Positions 9,060-16,026 of a stretch of DNA of 64,000 nucleotides are shown here, piece after piece. How positions within the stretch are numbered: the stretch's first letter is position 1; every line of letters starts with the position of its first letter. The notes under the pieces are model-generated. The model made no database searches and had not been told where the DNA came from. It was given only the letters and a program-made list of their open reading frames with translations. The DNA is from Mesorhizobium sp. M2A.F.Ca.ET.046.03.2.1. Lineage in GTDB: Bacteria > Pseudomonadota > Alphaproteobacteria > Rhizobiales > Rhizobiaceae. Where the stretch lies: positions 3,534,001 to 3,598,000 of the forward strand of contig NZ_CP034449.1 in the NCBI RefSeq assembly GCF_003952425.1, given 5' to 3'. The position numbers were made by a program, and so were the translations under genes.

Positions 9060-9480
9060 CACTGCCCGCGAACTCATGAAAATCCCGCGCGCCTCCTACG
9101 TTGTCAGCTCTATCAATTCCAGTGGCCTGCTATGTGGTGGGTCCGGAATGAGCTGGTACGGGTTGATCAGCCCGGTGCTCGATTGCCATTGGCAATGCAG
9201 ATGCGGTCGAAGATTTGCGGCCGAAGGAGGCGTCCGCTGGGACTATCGCCGTTTTGGGGCAGGTCAGGATTGCCCTGGCGCTGGAGTCAGTGATGAGGCG
9301 CTAAGCTGGGCTTTGGATGGTGTCCTCTCGGACAGCCCAGGACGTCATCCAGCGGCAGACGACGATGGCTTCTTCGGTCGACGTCAGGCACGGTGCTCTT
9401 CGACGCCTCGGCTCCCATCGGAGCATCGGCCCGATCGCGTTGAGCGCGAAAGCCAGGCTGCCGAGGTGCTTGCCAATTGA
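9060..9480 (-). pseudogene. possible IS481-family transposase remnant
   Basis: Minus-strand frames contain LTSTEEAIVV, then in the next frame RRLPLDDVLGCPR and further downstream QRQGNPDLP, resembling the LT..EEA.......LPLDD.L..LRE......RS.L.R.L.R.G...L signature of IS481 transposases with several frameshifts. Too degraded for a firm family call; no terminal repeats were found. Confidence 0.35.
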
Positions 9481-9529
9481 TGGCACGTGGGTTTTGCGGG
9501 GCTCGTAAGGGGGCGTCACCGAGTATGGG

Positions 9530-10573
9530 TCAGCCGCGACAGGTACTGGGGTTGGCGCCGAAGGCTTCGCGGAAGCACTTCGAAAAATGTGAGGCCGACA
9601 CGAAACCACAGGCGACCGCGATCTCAATAATCGGCAACTCTGTTTGTGCAATGAGACGCTTCGCGCGGCTAAGTCTCAAATGCAGGTAAAAGCGCATGGG
9701 AGACAACGAAACCGATCGCTGGAAGAGCCGTTCAATCTGACGCTGTGAGCGGCCGACACATCTTGCGATGTCGCGTAAGGGCAGCGGGTCCTCAATATGC
9801 TCCTCCATAATGCGAATCACTTCGGCGACCGGCTTGCAGATGCCGGCTTCGCCGCCATTCATGGTCCATTGTCTATCAGAGGCAGGGCGCCAATACCCGG
9901 CAGTCGTATGTCGGCAGACGGTCAACGCAATGTCTCTGCCGAGGCGTTCGCTGATCAGCTCCATAACGAGGTCGAACGACGCAAATTCTCCTGCGCAAGT
10001 GAGGAGGTGACTATCACGAACGAATAGCCGGTCAGTGACCTGAAGCCGGCCAAATTTTTCAGAGAAAGCGGCTCTCTTGTCCCAATGGATTGTGCACGCG
10101 GTGCCGTCCAGCAACCCGCTGTCCGCCAACAGCCATGTCGCCGTACCCAACGCTGTGATTGGAACACCATGCCGCTTGCAAAGCCGAAGAATCTTGCTGA
10201 GAGCAGCAGACGTCTGCCTTTCGACCCGTTCGCCTGCACAGACAATGACCATGTTCGTACCTTTGCCAGCCGGAACGCATTCGCCGGTGCTAGCGAAGTC
10301 GCTGCCGACCGACAGGACGAACCCGCTGGCGCATTCAACCGGCTGGCCATCCAGGCTTGCAATCGTCCACTCGAAGAATGATCGACCGGACACAGAATTC
10401 GCGATGCGAAGGGGATCTACAAATGACGAAAGGCTGAGTAGCGAAAATCCGGGAAGTGCCAGGATAACCAGTCGGTATACGTCCTGCGTGTCGATCACCT
10501 GCCGGCTGGGGTTCCATCCCACGATCCGCGAATGATCTCCTGTTGAAAATGGCGCATTCATAAGGTCATACAT
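9530..10573 (-). CDS. GlxA-family transcriptional regulator (DJ-1/PfpI domain + AraC HTH)
   Basis: A 347-residue regulator. Residues about 35-200 form the DJ-1/PfpI-like sensor domain (YRLVILALPGFSLLSLSSFVDPLR, and GTNMVIVCAGERV), and residues about 245-345 the AraC double helix-turn-helix (PLRDIARCVGRSQRQIERLF; IIEIAVACGFVSASHFSKCF). Start codons at 10573 or 10561 are both possible. This architecture is that of GbdR/CdhR-type activators of glycine betaine and carnitine catabolism, which fits the adjacent corrinoid protein and the nearby betaine transporter. It may control the repeat-bearing promoters of the corrinoid and mttB genes; this is inference. Confidence 0.85.
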   Translation of the reverse strand: MYDLMNAPFSTGDHSRIVGWNPSRQVIDTQDVYRLVILALPGFSLLSLSSFVDPLRIANSVSGRSFFEWTIASLDGQPVECASGFVLSVGSDFASTGECVPAGKGTNMVIVCAGERVERQTSAALSKILRLCKRHGVPITALGTATWLLADSGLLDGTACTIHWDKRAAFSEKFGRLQVTDRLFVRDSHLLTCAGEFASFDLVMELISERLGRDIALTVCRHTTAGYWRPASDRQWTMNGGEAGICKPVAEVIRIMEEHIEDPLPLRDIARCVGRSQRQIERLFQRSVSLSPMRFYLHLRLSRAKRLIAQTELPIIEIAVACGFVSASHFSKCFREAFGANPSTCRG

Positions 10574-10645
10574 CCTGGTTGATGGTGATCAACATCGAGC
10601 GGCCGCAAACGACACCGGCGCCTTCAGGGTTGGCACCGCAGCCAT

Positions 10646-11338
10646 TCAACTACGGGTGTTATGCTTGCGCTTCATGAAGTCCTTGGCGGTCTCGACAGCC
10701 ACCGCCGCGTCGCGGCAATAGGCATCGGCGCCGACGGCCTTGCCGAATTCCTCGTTCAGCGGCGCACCGCCGACCAGCACGACATAGTCGTCGCGAATGC
10801 CCTTTTCCTTCATCGTGTCGATGACGACCTTCATGTAGGGCATGGTGGTGGTCAGCAGCGCCGACATGCCGACAATATCAGGTTTATGCTCTTCAATCGC
10901 CGCCATATACTTCTCGACCGCATTGTTGATGCCGAGGTCGATGACGTCGAAGCCGGCGCCTTCCATCATCATGCCGACGAGGTTCTTGCCAATGTCGTGG
11001 ATGTCGCCCTTGACGGTGCCGATCACCATCTTGCCCTGCTTTGGCGCGCCGGTGGCGATAAGCAGCGGGCGCAGGATGAACATGCCGGCCTTCATCGCAT
11101 TGGCCGACAGCAGCACTTCCGGAACAAACAGGATACCGTCGCGAAAATCCTCGCCGACGATGCGCATGCCTTCGACCAGCGCCTCGGTGAGCACCTTGTA
11201 GGGCGCCCATCCGCGCTCCAGCAGGATGGCCGTGCCTTCCTCAATTTCTTCCTTCAGCCCGTCATAAAGGTCGTCGTGCATCTGCTGCACGAGTTCCTCG
11301 TCGGACAGCTCGGAAAGGATGATCTCTTCGTCAGCCAT
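10646..11338 (-). CDS. methyltransferase cognate corrinoid protein (MtbC/MttC-like)
   Basis: A 230-residue cobalamin-binding methyl carrier. An N-terminal four-helix cap (residues about 10-95, with VPEVLLSANAMKAG) precedes the B12-binding Rossmann domain. Its DxHxxG motif is at 112-117 (GDIHDIGKN, lower axial ligand His114), followed by GMSALLTTTM and VLVGGAPLN. Such proteins accept a methyl group from MttB/MtbB/MtgB-type methyltransferases. The matching MttB homologue is 13 kb away at 24204-25742, but the leader of this gene carries a stub of mttB. The RBS AGGTGA lies 8-9 nt before the ATG. Confidence 0.92.
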   Translation of the reverse strand: MADEEIILSELSDEELVQQMHDDLYDGLKEEIEEGTAILLERGWAPYKVLTEALVEGMRIVGEDFRDGILFVPEVLLSANAMKAGMFILRPLLIATGAPKQGKMVIGTVKGDIHDIGKNLVGMMMEGAGFDVIDLGINNAVEKYMAAIEEHKPDIVGMSALLTTTMPYMKVVIDTMKEKGIRDDYVVLVGGAPLNEEFGKAVGADAYCRDAAVAVETAKDFMKRKHNTRS

Positions 11339-11375
11339 GTTGGTTCACCTGATGCTCAATTCAAAGGAGGTCGGC

Positions 11376-11393
11376 GCCCCATCTCGATGGGGC
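11376..11393. other. hairpin in the corrinoid-gene leader
   Basis: GCCCCAT and ATGGGGC form a perfect 7-bp stem around CTCG, about 40 bp before the corrinoid start. It lies between the mttB stub and the corrinoid gene, as an intercistronic hairpin would in an ancestral mttB-corrinoid operon. Confidence 0.5.
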
Positions 11394-11448
11394 ACCGATC
11401 AGGCTTCCGGTTCGAAGCCTTGGGAGTTGATTTTCAGGCTGCCAGCCA

Positions 11449-11523
11449 CTATTCCCGCAGGTGAATCTGGGAACCGGAAGACTGGCCTGTGCGGCGCCGG
11501 ATTGCGGGAATATCAGTGTCCAT
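11449..11523 (-). pseudogene. 24-codon stub of an mttB-type gene start
   Basis: The minus strand encodes MDTDIPAIRRRTGQSSGSQI and stops after HLRE. The start matches that of the intact MttB homologue at 25742 (MDTDVPANRRRGGRSS), and the similarity continues upstream through about 165 bp of leader. This is best read as the surviving beginning of a second mttB copy whose body was deleted, leaving its promoter to drive the corrinoid gene. Confidence 0.75.
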
Positions 11524-11615
11524 CATCGCGTCACCCTCAGCGGAATGACCCGCATCCCGCGTCAAACATCAGTGGCCCGGCCGTCCAATAGGGGCGGACC
11601 CTAGCTTAATCTCGC

Positions 11616-11691
11616 GCTGATGATAGGCGCCGGCAATTGTCCTGAGAATGCGCAAAAGCTTTCGCTTGTCTTAAATCCAGTTTATATCCAG
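11616..11691 (-). promoter_or_regulatory. repeat A, copy 1 (corrinoid promoter)
   Basis: A ~75-bp element conserved with copies at 25837-25912, 33020-33094 and 55537-55605. The core on the minus strand is AGCGAAAGCTTTTGCGCATT, containing the imperfect palindrome GCGAAAGCTTTTGC. It sits about 280 bp before the corrinoid start and about 95 bp before the mttB stub. Confidence 0.7.
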
Positions 11692-11719
11692 AGGCGGATA
11701 GGGTGAGGGGCAATTCAGG

Positions 11720-12628
11720 TCACGGGCGGAGTTCTTCAGACTGGACGAGAAACCAGTCAACCAAAATCTTGCATCTCTTGTTCTTGCTGGCATCCTCGCT
11801 GGCCAACAGAAAGAAGGCCCTGTCGGTCTGGATTTGGGTTGGCAATGGCTTGACCAGGAGGCGGTTGTCGAGCAACTGCTGGGCGGTAAGGGACCACCCC
11901 AATGCTATTCCTTCACCAGCCAGAGCCGCTTGAAGCGTTAGCTGGTAGTCATTGAACACGATATTGGGCTTGATGTCGCTGGCATCGCCGCCTGCCAACT
12001 CGACCCATTCGGGCCAATCCAGGCGCTTGCGAAAAGCATCGGACGAATGAATCAGTTGATGGTGGATCAGATCTTCGACGGCTTGGGGAGCGGGGTGCGA
12101 CAGAAGATATGCCGGTGAGCAGACGGGAAAGATGATCTCGTCGCAAACGAACCAGCTGTTGGCCCTTTCAAAATTCCGGGGCCGCACCCAAACCGTCACG
12201 TCGATCTCATGATCTGGCTCGACATCGCGGTCGGTGGCGACCACCTTGATCCTGACGTCCGGATGCTCTTCCTGGAAATGATAGAGTTGAGGCGCGAGCC
12301 AATGTGCCGCCAGAGATGTCGAAGCTGCGAAAGTTATGTACTTCGTTCCGCGATCAGTGATGGTCTCAAGCCGCTGTTCCAGACGGCGGAAGCTGTTGCG
12401 CACCTCATCGTAGAGCTGCCTGCCGGGCTCGGTCAGCTGCACTCCCCGATTGTCTCGGACAAAGAGTGCCGTCCCGCAATGCTTTTCGAACATTTTGATC
12501 GAATGCGAGATACTTGGCTGCGTCACGTTGAGTTCGCTGGCCGCGTTCTTGAAACTCAGCGTTCGGGCCGCCGCTTCGAAGACGAAAAGCGAATGCGTCG
12601 ATGGGACAAGATTGCGAAGCTTGGACAT
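11720..12628 (-). CDS. LysR-family transcriptional regulator (GcvA-like)
   Basis: A 302-residue LTTR. The N-terminal winged HTH reads SLFVFEAAARTLSFKNAASE and LNVTQPSISHSIKMFE, followed by the substrate-binding domain with GcvA-type motifs (ITFAASTSLAAHWLAPQL; IDVTVWVRP; GEGIALGWSL). It is transcribed divergently from the FAD oxidase gene across a 129-bp intergenic region. That region together with the first part of this gene is repeated, with the lysR part decayed, in front of four other operons in the window, making this the prime candidate regulator for all five. Confidence 0.92.
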   Translation of the reverse strand: MSKLRNLVPSTHSLFVFEAAARTLSFKNAASELNVTQPSISHSIKMFEKHCGTALFVRDNRGVQLTEPGRQLYDEVRNSFRRLEQRLETITDRGTKYITFAASTSLAAHWLAPQLYHFQEEHPDVRIKVVATDRDVEPDHEIDVTVWVRPRNFERANSWFVCDEIIFPVCSPAYLLSHPAPQAVEDLIHHQLIHSSDAFRKRLDWPEWVELAGGDASDIKPNIVFNDYQLTLQAALAGEGIALGWSLTAQQLLDNRLLVKPLPTQIQTDRAFFLLASEDASKNKRCKILVDWFLVQSEELRP

Positions 12629-12633
12629 GAAGC

Positions 12634-12696
12634 AGGTCTATATCAGACCGCATATTTTCCGTCTACGAGACGAACGACACATCGTTTATTCGAAAC
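12634..12696. promoter_or_regulatory. LysR promoter/operator module, copy A (intact divergent promoter)
   Basis: The intergenic region between lysR and the FAD oxidase starts with GGTCTATATCAGACC, a 5-bp inverted repeat around ATATC, followed by CATATTTTCCGTCTACGAGA and ending TTTATTCGAAAC. The same ordered blocks occur at 28458-28519, 34703-34765, 37110-37175 and 44726-44790, always left of a plus-strand operon. Operator function is inferred from conservation and from the divergent lysR. Confidence 0.7.
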
Positions 12697-12757
12697 AGGA
12701 ACAAGCCAGAGCGAGCGGTGCACTACCCACCGGCCGCCTTCACCGAGCGAGTTGGCA

Positions 12758-14113
12758 GTGAACTCTTTGAATCAAACAAAGACAAGAGAGCGTATTGTCG
12801 TCCAAGCACCGCATCCGGAGCCAACAGTCTCAGGGTGGTACCGCACGTCGGGACCGGAGCTACCCTTAGTGCCGCAGCAAGGCGATGTCACATGCGATTG
12901 CCTGGTCATTGGCGGCGGCTGGATGGGGCTTCACGCGGCCCGCCGATTTGCCGAACTCAACCCCCAGTCTTCGGTAATCCTCGTCGACGCCGGACGTATC
13001 GGGGACAATGCATCGGGGCGGTGCATGGGCTTCGTCATCGATCTCGCGCACAATCCCCGAAAACGCGACTTCGTTGAAGACATTAGGGGAAACAAGGAAG
13101 AGCTGTACGTCAACCTTGAGGGCATCGCCTACATTCGAACCGCCGTCGAGGAGCATGGGGTAGACTGTGATTGGGACCCGCAGGGGAAATACCACAGCGC
13201 GGCCACGTCTCACGGCGTTGCCGATCTACACCGCTTTTCGGAGGCGCTCGATAAGCTTGGACAGAAGTACAGCTGGGTTGAAGCCCCTGAAATTCAGTCG
13301 ATCACCGGCAGTAAGCACTACGTCAAAGCTTTGCATCACCCTGGCACGATTCTGGTCCAGCCTGCGAAGTATCTCAAGAACGCCGTAAACAGCCTCCCCG
13401 AGAACGTTACCATCCATGAAAACACCGCCATTGTGGCGGTCCAGTTCGGTGCGCCGAAGCACATCTGCGAGACGCCTGCTGGAACAATCAGGGCTTCGAA
13501 GGTCATCATCTGCGCATCGGGTTATCTGACGAGATTTGGCTTCTTCGAAAACCGAGCCATACCACTCTACACGTTCGCGAGCATGACCAGACAGCTCACT
13601 GAGAGCGAGCTTTCCAACGTGGGCAACAAGCGAACATATGGGCTTATTCCGGCCGATAGCTTTGGGACGACGGTGCGACGTACTATAGACAACCGTCTTT
13701 TCCTTAGAAACGTTTACTCGTATGCGACTAATTTCAAAACAACCAAACAAGATGTCCTTAGGGCGCGGACCCAGCAGCAGGTAGCATTTGACCGCCGATG
13801 GCCCGGGCTTTCGTCAATCGGCTTTGAGGCCAGCTGGGGTGGTCTGCTTACGCTCGCGCAAAATGGCGGCATGGTCTTCGGCGAGTTGGCGCACGACGTC
13901 TATGGTGCCGCCTTCTGTAATGGAACCGGCGTCGCTCGAGGGGCTGCCTTTGGCAAGGCTGTCGCCGAACTGGCCACGGGGCAATCTTCGGCTGTGATCG
14001 ATATCCTGAAGACGCGGGCCGCTCCGAGCAGGACTTATCCGAGACTTGTCACATCAATGGGCGTCCGGTTCGTGACCGCTCTTCGTTTCAGGCAGGCAGG
14101 CGCGGAAGTCTAG
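12758..14113 (+). CDS. FAD-dependent amine/amino-acid oxidase (DAO family)
   Basis: A 451-residue flavoprotein of the D-amino-acid-oxidase/glycine-oxidase fold. The FAD motif CDCLVIGGGWMGLHAARRFAE is at about residues 48-68, followed by VILVDAGRIGDNASGRCMGF and, near the C-terminus, SWGGLLTLAQNGG and FCNGTGVARGAAFGK. The GTG at 12758 is chosen because upstream codons run into the lysR promoter. Proteins of this type oxidise N-methylated or secondary amines. It is the first gene of a unit with a DHDPS-family lyase and SDR, presumably under the divergent LysR regulator. Confidence 0.85.
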   Translation: MNSLNQTKTRERIVVQAPHPEPTVSGWYRTSGPELPLVPQQGDVTCDCLVIGGGWMGLHAARRFAELNPQSSVILVDAGRIGDNASGRCMGFVIDLAHNPRKRDFVEDIRGNKEELYVNLEGIAYIRTAVEEHGVDCDWDPQGKYHSAATSHGVADLHRFSEALDKLGQKYSWVEAPEIQSITGSKHYVKALHHPGTILVQPAKYLKNAVNSLPENVTIHENTAIVAVQFGAPKHICETPAGTIRASKVIICASGYLTRFGFFENRAIPLYTFASMTRQLTESELSNVGNKRTYGLIPADSFGTTVRRTIDNRLFLRNVYSYATNFKTTKQDVLRARTQQQVAFDRRWPGLSSIGFEASWGGLLTLAQNGGMVFGELAHDVYGAAFCNGTGVARGAAFGKAVAELATGQSSAVIDILKTRAAPSRTYPRLVTSMGVRFVTALRFRQAGAEV

Positions 14114-14130
14114 CAATAAGAGGAACGGCA

Positions 14131-15012
14131 ATGGCGGACCTGAAGGGCATCAATCTTGCAATGCAGACACCGTTCGAACCTACCGGTGCGATCGATTACG
14201 GCCTCTTCGAAGAGTTGATCGAAAAATACGTATCGGCGGGAGTTCACGGCTTGGTTCTTGGGGCAGGTACAGGCCAGCACCCTTACCTGACCGAGTCCGA
14301 ATGCAATCGGCTCTACGAGCTCGGGGCGAAGCGCATCGCAGGACGCTGCAACGTTGTCTGCCAGACCTCGGCCCTGAATATGGACGAAGTCATACGGCGG
14401 TCACAGCAAGCTGAATCGGTCGGCGCGGACGCGCTGATGATTTTGCCGCCGTATCTCGAAGGTCCGTCAGACGAGGATGGAATTTTCAATTTCTACAGGG
14501 AAATCGACGCGGCGGTTGGCGTGGATATTGTGGGCTACAACATCCCGCAGGCTACCGGGATCGCGGTTTCGCCACGCCTTTTTGATCGACTGAGCGGTCT
14601 CAAGCATTTCAATTACATCAAAGATAGTGCCGGCGACTTCACCGTGCATCAGGAGTATCTGCAGACGGGAGGCAAGGTGCTAAATGGTTGCGATACAACA
14701 ACCCTCTATGCGCTGATGGCAGGCGCGCGCGGTGTTATCTGGGGCGCAGCAAACTACATGCCTCTTGAGGCTGTCGAATTGTACAACCTTGTGGCAGCGA
14801 AGGATTTGGAGAGGGCTCTGGCACTTTGGCAGCGGATGCTGCCCTCGTTGCTTTTTATCTGGCGGGCACCATATACGCCTTCTGTTCTGAGAGCCGCGCA
14901 ACTGCGCGGCCTCGGAACCGGGAATGTCCGCAAGCCATTGGCAAAACTCTCGGCGGACCAGGACATGGCGCTTCGCGCCGCACTTGCCCCGCTGTTTGAG
15001 GTCGCCTCCTAG
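14131..15012 (+). CDS. dihydrodipicolinate synthase/N-acetylneuraminate lyase family protein
   Basis: A 293-residue class I aldolase/dehydratase of the DapA family. The Schiff-base Lys164 lies in FNYIKDSAGDF and the partner Tyr136 in VGYNIPQATG; GAGTGQHPYLTESE carries the usual substrate-loop position. Family members include 4-hydroxy-pyrroline-carboxylate deaminases and sugar-acid dehydratases as well as DapA. Located 17 bp after the FAD oxidase and next to an aldehyde dehydrogenase remnant, it suggests a hydroxyproline-like or betaine-derived degradation route, but the substrate is not fixed by the sequence. Confidence 0.88.
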   Translation: MADLKGINLAMQTPFEPTGAIDYGLFEELIEKYVSAGVHGLVLGAGTGQHPYLTESECNRLYELGAKRIAGRCNVVCQTSALNMDEVIRRSQQAESVGADALMILPPYLEGPSDEDGIFNFYREIDAAVGVDIVGYNIPQATGIAVSPRLFDRLSGLKHFNYIKDSAGDFTVHQEYLQTGGKVLNGCDTTTLYALMAGARGVIWGAANYMPLEAVELYNLVAAKDLERALALWQRMLPSLLFIWRAPYTPSVLRAAQLRGLGTGNVRKPLAKLSADQDMALRAALAPLFEVAS

Positions 15013-15038
15013 CCGTCAGGATATCCAGGGGAGTCCCT

Positions 15039-15653
15039 ATGCGAATTGTCCTGGTTGGTTCGACTGGGATTGTCGGGTCGGCCGTAGCGGCCGAACTTGG
15101 CAAGCGGCACAACATTATAGGAGTCGGGCGAACTAGCGGCTTATTCAACGTCGACATCGCCGAGCCGAACTCTATCGACCAATTATTCGACAAGATCGGT
15201 GCATTTGACGCGTTGATCTGCACAGCAGGGGCCGTGCACTACGCCCCGCTGAACCAATTCACGAATGAACAGTTCGAAATCGGGCTGCGCAGTAAGTTGA
15301 TGGGGCAGGTCAATCTCGTAGCGAAGGGTCTCAAGCGTATCCGCGACCACGGATCATTTACCTTGACCTCGGGTCTAACCAACGAAGATCCCATCCGGCA
15401 GGGAAGCTCGTCCGCCCTGGTCAATGGCGCGTTAGACGGTTTTGTACGCAGCGCGGCAATCGAGCTTGGGCGGGGGCTGCGGATCAATCTGGTCAGTCCG
15501 ACTCTCGTACAGGAGTCGGTTCAGCTCTACGGCGACTTCTTTCCTGGCACCGCGGCGGTGCCGGCGAGCGAGGTGGCGCTCGGCTACGTCAAGAGCGCAG
15601 AGGGCAGTCAAACGGGTCGAGTTTATCGCATGGGTTGGGTCAGAGACGCCTAA
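15039..15653 (+). CDS. short SDR-like protein lacking the YxxxK pair
   Basis: A 204-residue Rossmann protein beginning MRIVLVGSTGIVGSAVAAEL. The cofactor motif GSTGIVG, ICTAGAVHYA and LTSGLTNEDP are present, but where classical SDRs have YxxxK this one reads SSALVNGAL, so the catalytic Tyr and Lys are missing. It resembles short-chain dehydrogenases of the YbbO/CsgA-like short group. Twenty-six bp after the DHDPS-family gene, it belongs to the same transcript. A role as an atypical reductase or binding protein is open. Confidence 0.75.
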   Translation: MRIVLVGSTGIVGSAVAAELGKRHNIIGVGRTSGLFNVDIAEPNSIDQLFDKIGAFDALICTAGAVHYAPLNQFTNEQFEIGLRSKLMGQVNLVAKGLKRIRDHGSFTLTSGLTNEDPIRQGSSSALVNGALDGFVRSAAIELGRGLRINLVSPTLVQESVQLYGDFFPGTAAVPASEVALGYVKSAEGSQTGRVYRMGWVRDA

Positions 15654-15692
15654 TCTGACCAACAATGAACGTCGCGCTAACGGAGGACAAGC

Positions 15693-15850
15693 ATGCCCAG
15701 GCAACTCTGCATCGGAGGTAGGTGGGAACTCGGTGGTAGAGCGGCCCAATTTCGATGTGACAAACCCTGCGCATCGTTCTGCGGAGGGGGCATCAACTTG
15801 TGGATGTCGCTCCATGAATAGGCAGCGGGTGGTCGGCTTAGAAAATGCCC
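15693..15850 (+). pseudogene. aldehyde dehydrogenase N-terminal remnant
   Basis: A strong GGAGGACAAGC ribosome site precedes an ATG, and the text MPRQLCIGGRWE then, one frame over, ERPNFDVTNPA is the N-terminal signature of NAD(P) aldehyde dehydrogenases (xxIGGxW...F.V.NPA). The rest of the gene is missing. Its position after the oxidase-lyase-SDR genes suggests the lost last step of that pathway. Confidence 0.6.
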
Positions 15851-15879
15851 ATCAAGGCGCACTATCGTCGTTGCAGGCG

Positions 15880-16026
15880 ACAGGTGAATGTGACGCAGGG
15901 CGCCACTTCACCCCCGTGCCAGAAGGCCATATCCGCATCAGCCTCTGCCAGCCCGAACCTATGCTGCAAGAAGCAGCGCTCCGGCTGCGCCGTTTCGCTT
16001 CCAGCTACCGCCGCGAGGCCGCATGA
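15880..16026 (+). pseudogene. PLP aminotransferase (fold type I) C-terminal remnant
   Basis: The frame reads HFTPVPEGHIRISLCQPEP and ends in LRRFASSYRREAA, resembling the C-terminal end of class I/II aminotransferases. Its stop overlaps the ATG of the FAD-GcvT gene (GCATGA), so the original upstream gene of that operon was an aminotransferase. It is fused to the aldehyde-dehydrogenase remnant, marking a deletion joint between 15850 and 15880. Confidence 0.5.

Noticed and set aside
9467..9490. TGGCACGTGGGTTTTGC as an RpoN promoter
   Set aside because: The GG and GC elements are 12 rather than 10 bases apart, and no gene lies suitably downstream.
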